Of a stretch of DNA of 57,135 nt, positions 34,471 to 42,533 are shown in pieces; position 1 is the stretch's first letter, and each line of letters starts with the position of its first letter. Source of the stretch: Gemmatimonadota bacterium (GTDB lineage Bacteria > Gemmatimonadota > Gemmatimonadetes > Longimicrobiales > Gaopeijiaceae). Made by a program: the position numbers and the translations under genes. The stretch spans positions 1 to 57,135 of the forward strand of contig SLSF01000048.1 of NCBI GenBank assembly GCA_007130605.1. Direction: 5' to 3'. The notes beneath the pieces were generated by a model. That model did no database searches. It saw only the letters and a program-made list of their open reading frames with translations, and had not been told where the DNA came from.

Positions 34471-36068
34471 CACCAGGTGGGCAGATCCTCGGGATCGATG
34501 CGCTCGAAGGTGGTGGTCCGGGTGTATCCGGCGGGGTAGAGCCCCACCTGCAGGAGCGAGGGTCGGAGGGTCCAACGAATGTAGAGCCGCTCGATGGAGC
34601 CATCCTCGCCCCGCCCGAACCAGACGAACTTCTCGCGCTGGGCGGGATTCACGTACGACGCCCGGAAGGTGTCGTGGTGCCAGTGTTCCAGGTGGAGGGT
34701 CTGGTTCTCGTCCCCCCAGAGTTCCAGGACCAGCGCCTCTCCCTCGAGCCGGACCTGCACATCGGCGTAGAGGGGGTCGTAGAAGGTCCCCTCGAAGGCA
34801 TCCATGGGCACCGAGGGGCTCGTCCCCTCTTCCCTCGCCTCATGGATCGCCTCGCGCCCCGCCTGCACCCGATCGTACGAGGCGAGGTAGCTCTCGCGGT
34901 ACATCCGGTCCCACTCCCGGTCCTCGATCCCCAGGAAGCGATCGACCACCCGGTTGGTGAGGGCGTTCATGAAGGAGTTGAAGGTGTTGGTGACCACGAC
35001 CACCCCCAGCTCCTCTTCGGGGAGGAGGACGAGATTCGTGTTCATCCCGTCGGTGGCACCCCCATGCTGGGAGATCCGACGGCCCTCGTAATGGGACAGC
35101 CGCCACCCGAGGCCGTACGAGGCCAGGTCACCGGTGATCCCCGAGTCGGGGATCCGGTTCTGCGCCCGATGCATCTCCCGCATGACGGCAGGGGAGAGGA
35201 GGCGGAAGCCATCGACCTCCCCCGGATCTCCCAGGTGGAGGCGCATCCAGGTGGTGAGCTCCTCCACCGGGGCATTGATGCTCGCCGACGCCCCCACCGC
35301 GTCGAAGTTCCGGCGGGGGATCGGCACGACCTCGCCCCGGATCTCCTGGTGGGGCCAGGCGGCATTCTCGCCCTCGGCGATCTGGGTCACCGAGGTATTG
35401 CTCCGCTCCATCCCCAGGGGCCCGAAGATCCGCTCCTCGACGAATTCGCCCCAGCTCATCCCGGTCACCGCCTCGATGACCTGGCCGGCCACCATGTACA
35501 TGACATTGGAGTAGACGTAACCATTCCGGAAGGTCTGTTCCGGCTCGGCGTAGCGCATCCGGTAGACCAGTTCGCTCCGGTCACGGGCGGGGAGCCACTG
35601 GAGCCGGTTTCCGGTCATGCGGCCCACACCCACCCGGTGGCTCAGGAGATCCCGGATTGTCACCGTCTGGGTGACCCCCGGGTCGTAGAGCCGGAAGTCG
35701 GGAAGGTGCCGGACCACCGGGTCGTCCCAGTCCAGAACCCCCTCGTCCACCAGGAGCCCGATGGCTGCCGCGGTGAAGGCCTTCGAGACCGAGGCGACGC
35801 CGAAGAGGGTGTGCTCGTCCACCTCCCGGGTCTCCCCCAATTCCAGCACCCCGTACCCGCGGCTGTAGACCACTTCGCCCCCGTGCACCACCGCCAGCGC
35901 CAGCCCTGGAATCCCCCATTCCGCCATCCCCGCCTCGACGAAGGCGTCGAGATCCTCGAGGGGCGCCGCCTGGGCCTGGACGCCCGAAGGGGGGGACGCC
36001 ACCCCCAGGAGAAGAGCCAGGAGGAGGACCGACAGGAATCCGGGAATGCGCAGAGGACGATGCATCAT
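34470..36068 (-). CDS. Exported serine hydrolase (beta-lactamase-like) with DUF3471-type C-terminus
   Basis: About 532 residues with a signal peptide (FLSVLLLALLLGVASPPSGVQAQ). SxxK is SVSK (S93, K96), YSN is VYSNVMY, and HGGATDG takes the KTG place. Residues about 410-530 form a beta-rich tail (FEGTFYDPLYADVQVRLEGE, LVLELWGDENQTL) like the DUF3471 domain often attached to these hydrolases. Probably a peptidase or esterase acting outside the cytoplasm. Three candidate start codons lie in tandem (TTG 36071, ATG 36068, ATG 36065) behind GGAG; the exact one is uncertain. Confidence 0.88.
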   Translation of the reverse strand: MMHRPLRIPGFLSVLLLALLLGVASPPSGVQAQAAPLEDLDAFVEAGMAEWGIPGLALAVVHGGEVVYSRGYGVLELGETREVDEHTLFGVASVSKAFTAAAIGLLVDEGVLDWDDPVVRHLPDFRLYDPGVTQTVTIRDLLSHRVGVGRMTGNRLQWLPARDRSELVYRMRYAEPEQTFRNGYVYSNVMYMVAGQVIEAVTGMSWGEFVEERIFGPLGMERSNTSVTQIAEGENAAWPHQEIRGEVVPIPRRNFDAVGASASINAPVEELTTWMRLHLGDPGEVDGFRLLSPAVMREMHRAQNRIPDSGITGDLASYGLGWRLSHYEGRRISQHGGATDGMNTNLVLLPEEELGVVVVTNTFNSFMNALTNRVVDRFLGIEDREWDRMYRESYLASYDRVQAGREAIHEAREEGTSPSVPMDAFEGTFYDPLYADVQVRLEGEALVLELWGDENQTLHLEHWHHDTFRASYVNPAQREKFVWFGRGEDGSIERLYIRWTLRPSLLQVGLYPAGYTRTTTFERIDPEDLPTW

Positions 36069-36091
36069 CAAGCTCCGATCTGGAAAAGAAA

Positions 36092-36123
36092 ACGGTCCCG
36101 GGACACGACGCTCCCGGGACCGT
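36092..36123 (-). terminator. Strong rho-independent terminator of the small lipoprotein gene
   Basis: A 12-bp perfect stem ACGGTCCCGGGA (36092-36103) and TCCCGGGACCGT (36112-36123) with an eight-base loop; on the minus strand it runs into a T-tract (TTTTCTTTT). It separates the lipoprotein gene from the serine hydrolase downstream. Confidence 0.9.
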
Positions 36124-36192
36124 GGCCCCCACGGGGGGTCCGGCCAAGATGTTCTGGACAGTTCCGGCCTCGAACCCGAGACCGGTGCAGAC

Positions 36193-36576
36193 TCAGAAGG
36201 TGACCCTTCTGAAGACCGCGGGCCCGTCGAGCGCGGTTCCGTTCAGGACACCCTCCATCCGATACCGATCGGTGAAGCGTCCCTCGAAGACCACCGTACC
36301 GGTCTCGAAGCTGAACAGGGTCAGCTCGAGGTTGCCATTCTGATTGACTCCGGCCACCGAACCCGTCGAGCCTCCCCGACGCCAGGTGCCCGTCACATTT
36401 CCGTCGGCATTCTGGACCAGATCGAGCCGTGCTCCGGAAAAGGTCTGCTGCATCGCACCCACACCGTCCCAATGTCCCTGAACGGTGACCTCGGCGAGAT
36501 CCGTTGCCGAATCGCATCCGAGAAGGGCGATGATCAGGAGAATCGGGAAGCCGAACAATAGGGCTGACCGACGCAT
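36193..36576 (-). CDS. Small lipoprotein of unknown function
   Basis: A 127-residue protein starting MRRSALLFGFPILLIIALLGCDS: a classical lipobox (LLGC, C21) after a hydrophobic segment, preceded by GGAGG four to five bases before the ATG. The mature part is predicted all-beta (GNVTGTWRRGGSTGSV, NGNLELTLFSFETGTVVFEG, DRYRMEGVLNGTAL), a lipocalin-like or small barrel pattern seen in many short periplasmic lipoproteins. Function unknown. It stands alone with its own terminator. Confidence 0.75.
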   Translation of the reverse strand: MRRSALLFGFPILLIIALLGCDSATDLAEVTVQGHWDGVGAMQQTFSGARLDLVQNADGNVTGTWRRGGSTGSVAGVNQNGNLELTLFSFETGTVVFEGRFTDRYRMEGVLNGTALDGPAVFRRVTF

Positions 36577-36741
36577 GATACCTCCATTCCCCCATTTGAA
36601 TTCCTGTGGAAGGCCGACCTGGGCCAGCCCTCCGGTACACCCCACCATTCTACCGTCCCGGGGCAACAAAGTCCACGGCTGGGCATCCGGCCCACCGTCG
36701 GAGCGGTCCACTTCCGCCCCGGCGCCAAAGGTCCACCCGGA

Positions 36742-37179
36742 TCATTCCTCCACCTCGGGAACCTCCCCCACCCCCCGGTCCACGGTGAGTACCATGGCGG
36801 CGTGCCCCATGGCTCCCAGGAAGAAGAAGAAGACCCCCCAGAGGAGGAGCTCGTCGATGGGACGCTCTCTTCCCTGGCCCGCGAAGGAGACCACCAGGGT
36901 GAGCAGCACCGCCAGCGCGCCCCCGTACCGCACCGCCCGGTACCACGGCCCCCCGCGCATGGGGGTCAGGAGGAGCGCGATGGGCGCCGCCACCCCTCCG
37001 GCCAGGGCGAAGTGCCACCTGAGGGCCTCGTACTCGAAAGCGCCGGCCAGGATGAAGCCGGCCGAAGCCCCCAGGATCACCTCCAGGAGGATCCGTCCCC
37101 GGCTCCGCTCCACGAAGCTCCACATGGAGGGGGGCGGCGGCATCGGCTCCCCGTCCATCTCTTCTCGTTCCCGCTCCAT
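36742..37179 (-). CDS. Membrane protein of unknown function (four TM segments)
   Basis: A 145-residue protein with an acidic N-terminus (MEREREEMDGEPMPPPP), then hydrophobic segments near 32-48 (VILGASAGFILAGAF), 55-73, 85-100 (GGALAVLLTLVVSFAG) and 112-131 (LLLWGVFFFFLGAMGHAAM). No catalytic motif. An in-frame ATG seven codons downstream is an alternative start. Divergent from the rRNA methyltransferase gene by 99 bases. Confidence 0.65.
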   Translation of the reverse strand: MEREREEMDGEPMPPPPSMWSFVERSRGRILLEVILGASAGFILAGAFEYEALRWHFALAGGVAAPIALLLTPMRGGPWYRAVRYGGALAVLLTLVVSFAGQGRERPIDELLLWGVFFFFLGAMGHAAMVLTVDRGVGEVPEVEE

Positions 37180-37278
37180 TCGTGCGTCCTCCTCCCGGGG
37201 GGCACCCCGGGATCCGAAATCATGGATGTCCGTTCACACCCTCGCGGATCGGCCTCCATTTCGCCACCTTCCGGCCCC

Positions 37279-38487
37279 ATGCCGACCCCTCCCTTCCGAC
37301 TCTTCGCCATCGTCCCACCGGGGCTCGAAGCCCTGGCCCGGGCCGAACTCGCTCCCCGCGTCTCCGGGCTCATGCGGGTTCGGGGAGGCCTTTCAGTCGA
37401 GTCCGACTGGCGGGGTCTCATGGACCTCCACCTCCATAGCCGGATCGCCAGCCGGATCCTCCTTCGCATCGGTCGCTTCCGGGCACGGGCCCTGGGCGAG
37501 CTGGAGCGGAAGGCGGGAGAGATCCCATGGGAGGCGTTCATCCCCACCGAGCGCCTCCAGCCGGGCCACCCCCCCATCGCCATCGATGTGGCCACCAGCC
37601 GGTCGAGGCTCTACCACGAGGGCGCCGTCCGGGAGCGGATCCAGCGGGCCATGGGCACCTCCGGGGAGGGCGAGCCGGAGTCCGAACCGTGGCGACTCCA
37701 GGTCCGGGTGCACCGGGACCAGGTCACCCTCTCCCTCGATGCCACCGGAGACCACCTCCACCGCCGGGGCTACCGACGACATGTGGGCAGCGCCCCCATG
37801 CGGGAGACGCTGGCAGCCGCCACCCTCCTGGGCTCGGGCTGGCAGCCGGACACCTCGCTGGTGGATCCCTTCGCGGGCTCCGGGACCATTCCCATCGAGG
37901 CGGCCCTCCTGGCGCGCCGGATCCCCCCCGCCCTCGCCGGCCGGGACCGGGAACCCCGCGACTTCCCCTTTCGCCACTGGGAGGGCTTCCCGGCGTCGGA
38001 ATGGACGGAGGCCGTCGGGGAGGCCCGCGCCGGCATCCTCCACCGCGCCCCCGCGCCCATCCATGCCTCGGACCGCGATGGACGGGTCCTGGACGCGTTG
38101 ATGGAGAACGCCCGCGCCGCCGGCGTCGAAGAGGACCTCTCGGTGGCGGAAGCCACCGTCACCCGGGCCCCATTCCCCGCCGAGCCCGGGTGGATCGTCA
38201 CCAATCCCCCCTATGGAGGGCGCCTGGGCGACCGACGGAAGCTCCAGCCCCTCTACCGGGCGCTGGGCCGGGAGCTCGCCGAGGGCTGGAACGCGTGGGG
38301 ATGGGGGGCACCGGTGAGTGACCCGGCGCTGGTGGCCATCCTTCAGCGGGAGGTGACGCGGCGGAAGGGGCGTCCGCTGGAGACCGGCCTCCAGTTCCGG
38401 AATGGAGGGATCCTCGTCACCCTCCTCCACCGGAGTCGTGCTGCCGGAGATAGTCCGCCGCCCCCCGACCTGCCATCCGACCCGTAG
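37279..38487 (+). CDS. THUMP-domain class I methyltransferase, RlmL-type (23S rRNA m2G2445)
   Basis: A 402-residue enzyme corresponding to the N-terminal (RlmL) half of E. coli RlmKL, as in Bacillus YpsC. It has FAIVPPGLEALARAEL and a THUMP-like RNA-binding region to about 170, then the methyltransferase with the SAM site VDPFAGSGTIPIEAALLARR and the catalytic NPPYGGRLGD. It would methylate N2 of a guanine in 23S rRNA. Its last 71 bases, including a Pro-rich tail (GDSPPPPDLPSDP), overlap the end of the convergent flavoprotein gene. Confidence 0.88.
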   Translation: MPTPPFRLFAIVPPGLEALARAELAPRVSGLMRVRGGLSVESDWRGLMDLHLHSRIASRILLRIGRFRARALGELERKAGEIPWEAFIPTERLQPGHPPIAIDVATSRSRLYHEGAVRERIQRAMGTSGEGEPESEPWRLQVRVHRDQVTLSLDATGDHLHRRGYRRHVGSAPMRETLAAATLLGSGWQPDTSLVDPFAGSGTIPIEAALLARRIPPALAGRDREPRDFPFRHWEGFPASEWTEAVGEARAGILHRAPAPIHASDRDGRVLDALMENARAAGVEEDLSVAEATVTRAPFPAEPGWIVTNPPYGGRLGDRRKLQPLYRALGRELAEGWNAWGWGAPVSDPALVAILQREVTRRKGRPLETGLQFRNGGILVTLLHRSRAAGDSPPPPDLPSDP

Positions 38488-39685
38488 CCCACGCCCAGGC
38501 GAAGTTGTAGCCGCCGATGGGCCCGAAGGCATCCAGGAGCTCCCCCGCCAGGAAGAGCCCCGGATGACTCCGACTCTCCAGGCGCTTCGGATGAACCTCC
38601 GCCAGGGCGAGTCCCCCACCGGTCACCTCGGCCTTCCGGTACCCCTCGTCCCCCGTCCAGGGGAGGGGATAGGCGCCCAGGAGGGCACTCAGCCGCTCCC
38701 GATCGGCCCTTGGGAACCGGGCCAGGGGGGTCTCGGGAGGGACCCCGGCCTCGTGGAGGAGCCGGTCGGCGAGCCGCTGGGGGAGGGCGCGCCGGACGAA
38801 GCCCCCCACCGGCACCGAAGCCCCCTCCTCCTGGCCGGCGTCGCGGAGGCGGCGGTCCCACTCTTCCGCGCTCTCGTGGCTCCAGCGCACTTCGAGCAGA
38901 CCCTCGCCCTCTCCCCGGATGGCGATGTGGGAGAGGTTGAGCACGGTGGGCCCCGACCATCCGCGGTGGGTGAAGAGGAAGCCACCCCGCACGGTGGGGC
39001 GGCGGGGGGCCCGGGGCGCCGTCATGGTGACATCGAGGGAGATCCCGGCCAGCTCCCCATGGGGAGGCGGGTCCGCCGTGAGGGGGGTGAGGGCCGGATA
39101 GAGGTCATGGATGGTATGCCCGAGGCCCTCCAGGATCCGGAGCCCGGTCCCGTCACTCCCGGTGGCCGGCACCGAGAGCCCTCCGGTGGCCAGGAGGACG
39201 GCCCGGCTCCGCACCGTGCCCATGGGCGTCACATCGAGGGTCCAGAGGCCATCGGGATCTTGCCGGAGCCCCTCCACCGAGTGCTCGAAGTGGAAGTCCG
39301 CCCCATGGTCCCGGGCGGCCTCCACCAGGCGATCCCGCACATGGCGCGCCTTGTTGGAGACGGGAAAGAGCTTTCCCGTCTCCTCCTCGAGGGCCAGGGG
39401 AATGTCCAGCACCTTCTCGAAGTAGCGCCGCTGCTCTGCAAGGGGCCAGGAGAGGAGAAGCTTCCGGAGACTGTTGGGCGACGACGCCGTCACGAAGTCG
39501 GCGGGGTCGAGCCGGGAGGGAAGGACATTGCACCGGCCTCCTCCACTGATGAGGATTTTCCGGCCCCCATCCCGGCTCCGCTCGAAGACCAGGGTTCGAC
39601 CCACTCCCCGCTCGGCGGCATGGATGGCCGCCATGAGCCCTGCGGCCCCCGCGCCCACCACCACCAGGTCCGCCACCTCCCTCAT
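38417..39685 (-). CDS. BaiN/HI0933-type FAD-dependent oxidoreductase
   Basis: A 422-residue flavoprotein. The FAD-binding Rossmann motif is VVVGAGAAGLMAAI (GxGxxG near residue 9), followed by the family signature GRKILISGGGRCNV, then the middle domain (FHFEHSVEGLRQD), LATGGLSVPATGSDG and the terminal FLAGELLDAFGPIGGYNFAW, all characteristic of the HI0933/YhiN family. Physiological substrate is unknown for most members; BaiN acts in bile-acid dehydroxylation in clostridia and that should not be transferred here. Start overlaps the PH-domain gene stop by ATGA; end overlaps rlmL-type gene by 71 bases. Confidence 0.9.
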   Translation of the reverse strand: MREVADLVVVGAGAAGLMAAIHAAERGVGRTLVFERSRDGGRKILISGGGRCNVLPSRLDPADFVTASSPNSLRKLLLSWPLAEQRRYFEKVLDIPLALEEETGKLFPVSNKARHVRDRLVEAARDHGADFHFEHSVEGLRQDPDGLWTLDVTPMGTVRSRAVLLATGGLSVPATGSDGTGLRILEGLGHTIHDLYPALTPLTADPPPHGELAGISLDVTMTAPRAPRRPTVRGGFLFTHRGWSGPTVLNLSHIAIRGEGEGLLEVRWSHESAEEWDRRLRDAGQEEGASVPVGGFVRRALPQRLADRLLHEAGVPPETPLARFPRADRERLSALLGAYPLPWTGDEGYRKAEVTGGGLALAEVHPKRLESRSHPGLFLAGELLDAFGPIGGYNFAWAWATGRMAGRGAADYLRQHDSGGGG

Positions 39686-41244
39686 CGGTCCCCCTGCGCG
39701 AGCCGGAGTGCCCACCGCTCCCGGAGGTGGGCAGCCACCCGGTCCTCCAGGTCGATGGCCCTGGGGGCCCCGAAGACTCCCACGGGACGGGCGATGTGCA
39801 GTTCGAGGGTGGCCAGGTTACGCCGGCGCTGGAAGGGGTTCGAGACGGTCCGGAGCTCCTGCACCGACTCCAGGGGAACGAGGGCCCACCGCCGGGTGAG
39901 CGCCCCCTCGCGCACCACCAGCACCGGGTCATGGTCGGCCCACCCGAGTCCCCGGTAGGAGAACCGCGCCAGGAGGAGCCCCGTGACGAGGACCAGGAGC
40001 GAGAAGACCGGCACGGTGAGCCAGGGGGTCCACGCCTCGATCCAGGCTCCCGCGATCCCGCCACCGACGGCGGCGAGCACGGTGGCCACGAAGGCACGGA
40101 GCAACCGTCGACGGCGGGCATGGTCCGGCATGGCCACGAGGGGTGGAGCGCCCTCCGGCTCCATCCCCACGATCTCGCGAGCCAGTTCGAAGGCTCGGCG
40201 CCTCGACCCCACCGGAAGGATCAGGTCCGCACCCGTTCGCTGCGACGACCCGGCACGCCCGGCCACGACCACCTTCACCGAGGCGAGCCCGAAGATGCGC
40301 CGGATCCAGTTCTCCTCCACCCGGAGCGCCTGGATCCGCCGGAAGGGCACCGTGTCCCGGTGCTCGGTGAGGAGTCCGCGCCGCACCTGGAGCGCGGTGG
40401 GCGTCCGGGTGAGGGTGAAGTTCCAGTGGATCAGGAGGGTCGCCACCAGCGAGGTCAGGAAGCCGATGAGGATGGCCATCCCACCCAGGAAGAGGAGGAT
40501 CCGGAGCCCCGCGAGACTCATGGGGTCCGGCATCTGCTCGAGTCCCGGGAGGAGGACCGCGGCCACCCACTCGGCAGGAGCGACCTGGCTCACCAGCCCC
40601 AGGATCGCCGCTCCCACGCCCACCCGACCCCCGGTGATCCCGGCCACCAGGAGGTCCCGACCCGACATCCGCGCAATGATCTCGGGGGCACGGGAGGGCC
40701 GGGGCGGGCCGGCGGCGAAGGGGGCCTCCCCATCGATGGTCTCGTCCCCGGATGAAGGGGCCGAGGCCGCCCCCTCCACGGGGAATCCCTCGTCGGCATC
40801 GGAGGTCCCCAAAAGGGCCTCCCGGAGCGCCTCGGCCACCGCGGGCTGAAGTGCGGGAAGCGCCCCCTCGGTGTCCTGGGCCCCGATGGCCTCCACCCGG
40901 ACCTCGGTCACCCCCAGGATCCGGTGGACCAGGGTCCGCTCCAGGTCGACACTCTGCACCCGGTCCCGGGGGATCACCCGCCGTTCCCGCATGAGGAGCC
41001 CACGCTCGATGATGAGGGCGCTGGCGTCGAGTCGCCAGGAAAAACGGAGCCAGGTCACCACATGGGTGACCTGAAAGGCCAGGACCAGGACGATGATCAA
41101 CCGCACCGGCACCTGTCCCACCAGGAAGATGAGTGCCGCGGGGATGAGGCCGATGAGCGACCGCATGACCCAGACCCCCAGCGCCGCCAGGGGCAGTCGG
41201 GACGGGATCCCCTCCAGGGGGGAGGAGGGCTCAGACGGGGTCAT
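39682..41244 (-). CDS. Bacterial PH-domain membrane protein, YdbT-like
   Basis: A 520-residue membrane protein with repeated bPH2 domains. Each unit has a transmembrane pair followed by a strand-rich domain with a short basic signature, for example LIIERGLLMRERRVIPRDRVQSVDLERT, LTRTPTALQVRRGLLTEHRDT and VLVVREGALTRRWALVPLES. The three repeats suggest three bPH2 units. It corresponds to YdbT of Bacillus, encoded beside YdbS and linked to lantibiotic/cell-envelope tolerance there. It overlaps the YdbS-like gene by 14 bases and the flavoprotein gene by four. Confidence 0.85.
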   Translation of the reverse strand: MTPSEPSSPLEGIPSRLPLAALGVWVMRSLIGLIPAALIFLVGQVPVRLIIVLVLAFQVTHVVTWLRFSWRLDASALIIERGLLMRERRVIPRDRVQSVDLERTLVHRILGVTEVRVEAIGAQDTEGALPALQPAVAEALREALLGTSDADEGFPVEGAASAPSSGDETIDGEAPFAAGPPRPSRAPEIIARMSGRDLLVAGITGGRVGVGAAILGLVSQVAPAEWVAAVLLPGLEQMPDPMSLAGLRILLFLGGMAILIGFLTSLVATLLIHWNFTLTRTPTALQVRRGLLTEHRDTVPFRRIQALRVEENWIRRIFGLASVKVVVAGRAGSSQRTGADLILPVGSRRRAFELAREIVGMEPEGAPPLVAMPDHARRRRLLRAFVATVLAAVGGGIAGAWIEAWTPWLTVPVFSLLVLVTGLLLARFSYRGLGWADHDPVLVVREGALTRRWALVPLESVQELRTVSNPFQRRRNLATLELHIARPVGVFGAPRAIDLEDRVAAHLRERWALRLAQGDR

Positions 41245-41782
41245 CCGCCTCCCCGGCGAGAGCGGCCAGCCGCTCCCGGATCGTCTCTGCCTCTTCCCGG
41301 TCCAGTCCGGGCACGAGCCCCGAGGTGCCCGGCGCCGCCGTGTGCACCACGAGCTGGGCCAGGCCGAAGAGGTTCTCGAGGGGTCCCTGTCGGGTGTCGA
41401 CGAACTGGAGCCGCCGGTAGGGGATCACACTCACCGAGCGCCAGAAGATTCCCTGGCGGATCCAGAGGTCGTCGTCCCGCAGCGCGTAGCGCCAGCGCCG
41501 GTAGCGGAGGGGGGGCACGAAGATGGCCCATAGGAAGAAGAGGGCCACCATGGGCCAGGGGCCCAGGTCCCGGAGCCATCGCAACGCATCGATGCCCGGA
41601 AGGATCAGGAGGTGCGCCATGAAGGCACCGGTGCTCAGCACCAGGGCCCAGGCGAAGGCCACCATCCACCAGAGGGCGAGCACCCGCCCCTCGAGCTTTC
41701 GCGGCCCCTCGAGGGCTTGCGGCTCCTCGGGCTCTCGCGGCTCCTCGTGTATCGGTGTCGCCACCTCGTCTTCCTCGTGCAT
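41231..41782 (-). CDS. Bacterial PH-domain membrane protein, YdbS-like
   Basis: A 183-residue partner of the YdbT-like protein. An acidic/proline-rich N-terminus with repeated EP and LEG elements (EEPREPEEPQALEGPRKLEG) is followed by two transmembrane helices (VLALWWMVAFAWALVLSTGA and PWPMVALFFLWAIFVPPL) and a single bPH2 domain (YALRDDDLWIRQGIFWRSVS, VIPYRRLQFVDTRQGPLE). ATG 41782 has GAGGGGG upstream; ATG 41833 would add 17 residues. Cotranscribed with the YdbT-like gene; divergent from infC. Confidence 0.83.
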   Translation of the reverse strand: MHEEDEVATPIHEEPREPEEPQALEGPRKLEGRVLALWWMVAFAWALVLSTGAFMAHLLILPGIDALRWLRDLGPWPMVALFFLWAIFVPPLRYRRWRYALRDDDLWIRQGIFWRSVSVIPYRRLQFVDTRQGPLENLFGLAQLVVHTAAPGTSGLVPGLDREEAETIRERLAALAGEADDPV

Positions 41783-41894
41783 CGGCCCCCTCGACTGGTG
41801 CTCCCCGGGCTCCGCCCCCGGCAGCGTGAACATTCCATCGACCCAACACGGGTCCCAGAAAGGTCTCCCCAAGTGGAGCCCGGCGCCACCTCCA

Positions 41895-41915
41895 CCCCCG
41901 TCGGGGGACTTTTTT
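41895..41915 (+). terminator. Terminator-like hairpin in the infC leader (attenuator candidate)
   Basis: CCCCC-GTC-GGGGG followed by ACTTTTTT on the plus strand, ending about 100 bases before the infC start. It lies in the divergent region, with no plus-strand gene upstream to terminate. If the infC promoter lies to its left this is an attenuator; if to its right it only blocks read-through. Confidence 0.5.
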
Positions 41916-42006
41916 CGAGGTTGAGAGTATGGGGAAAGATGGAGGCGTCTCGTGGACCGAGGTCCCTCGGGCCCCTTCCGCAACTCGTCCAGTCAAACCC
42001 ATGCAT

Positions 42007-42011
42007 GGAGG
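42007..42011 (+). promoter_or_regulatory. infC Shine-Dalgarno that decides an AUU start
   Basis: GGAGG lies six bases before ATT 42018. The nearest in-frame conventional codons are GTG 41952, with no IF-3 similarity after it, and GTG 42032, which would cut the conserved N-terminus. Confidence 0.75.
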
Positions 42012-42017
42012 CATCTG

Positions 42018-42533
42018 ATTTCCGACCCCCGCGTGAATGAACAGATCCGGATCAGCCCCGTCCGTCTCATCGGAGCCGATGGAGAACAGGTGGGCATCGT
42101 AACGATCGAAAAGGCCCGTGAGCTCGCCGCCGAGGCGGAGCTCGACCTGGTGGAAGTGGCCGACCGGGCCCGTCCCCCCGTGGTGAAGATCATGGACTGG
42201 GGCCGGTATCGATACGAACAGCAGAAGAAGGCGAAAGAAGCCCGGAAGAACCAGCAGATCCAGGAGACGAAGGAAGTCCAGCTCCGTCCCCGGACCGATG
42301 ACCACGACTTCCAGACCAAACTCAAGAGGGCCCGCCGCTTCCTCGAAGATGGGAATGTGGTGCGGGTCGTCCTCCGCTTTCGTGGCCGCGAACTCCGTCG
42401 CCCGGAAGTCGGGGTCGAGACCCTGGAACGGATGCTCGAGGCGACCAAGGACCTGGCCCAGGTGGATCAGCTTTCCAAGAAGATCGAGGGCCGACGCCTG
42501 GTGGCCCGGCTGGAGCCGCTGGACCGGAATTGA
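42018..42533 (+). CDS. infC: Translation initiation factor IF-3
   Basis: A 171-residue IF-3 starting (M)SDPRVNEQIRISPVRLIG, with the linker helix YEQQKKAKEARKNQQIQETK and the C-terminal domain LRPRTDDHDFQTKLKRARRF. It binds the 30S subunit and polices start-codon choice. The first codon appears to be AUU at 42018, six bases after GGAGG, as in E. coli infC where the rare start lets IF-3 repress its own synthesis. The usual followers rpmI and rplT are absent; instead the stop overlaps the TTG of prmA (TTGA). A terminator-like hairpin lies in the leader. Confidence 0.93.
   Translation: MSDPRVNEQIRISPVRLIGADGEQVGIVTIEKARELAAEAELDLVEVADRARPPVVKIMDWGRYRYEQQKKAKEARKNQQIQETKEVQLRPRTDDHDFQTKLKRARRFLEDGNVVRVVLRFRGRELRRPEVGVETLERMLEATKDLAQVDQLSKKIEGRRLVARLEPLDRN

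Noticed and set aside
29194-36068. Beta-lactamase (antibiotic resistance) reading of the two SxxK hydrolases
   Set aside because: Third motif is HSG/HGG rather than KTG, one has a DUF3471-type tail, and the family is dominated by peptidases and esterases; resistance is not supported.
34674-36203. 509-codon plus-strand open frame
   Set aside because: Antisense to the exported serine hydrolase, no recognisable domain.
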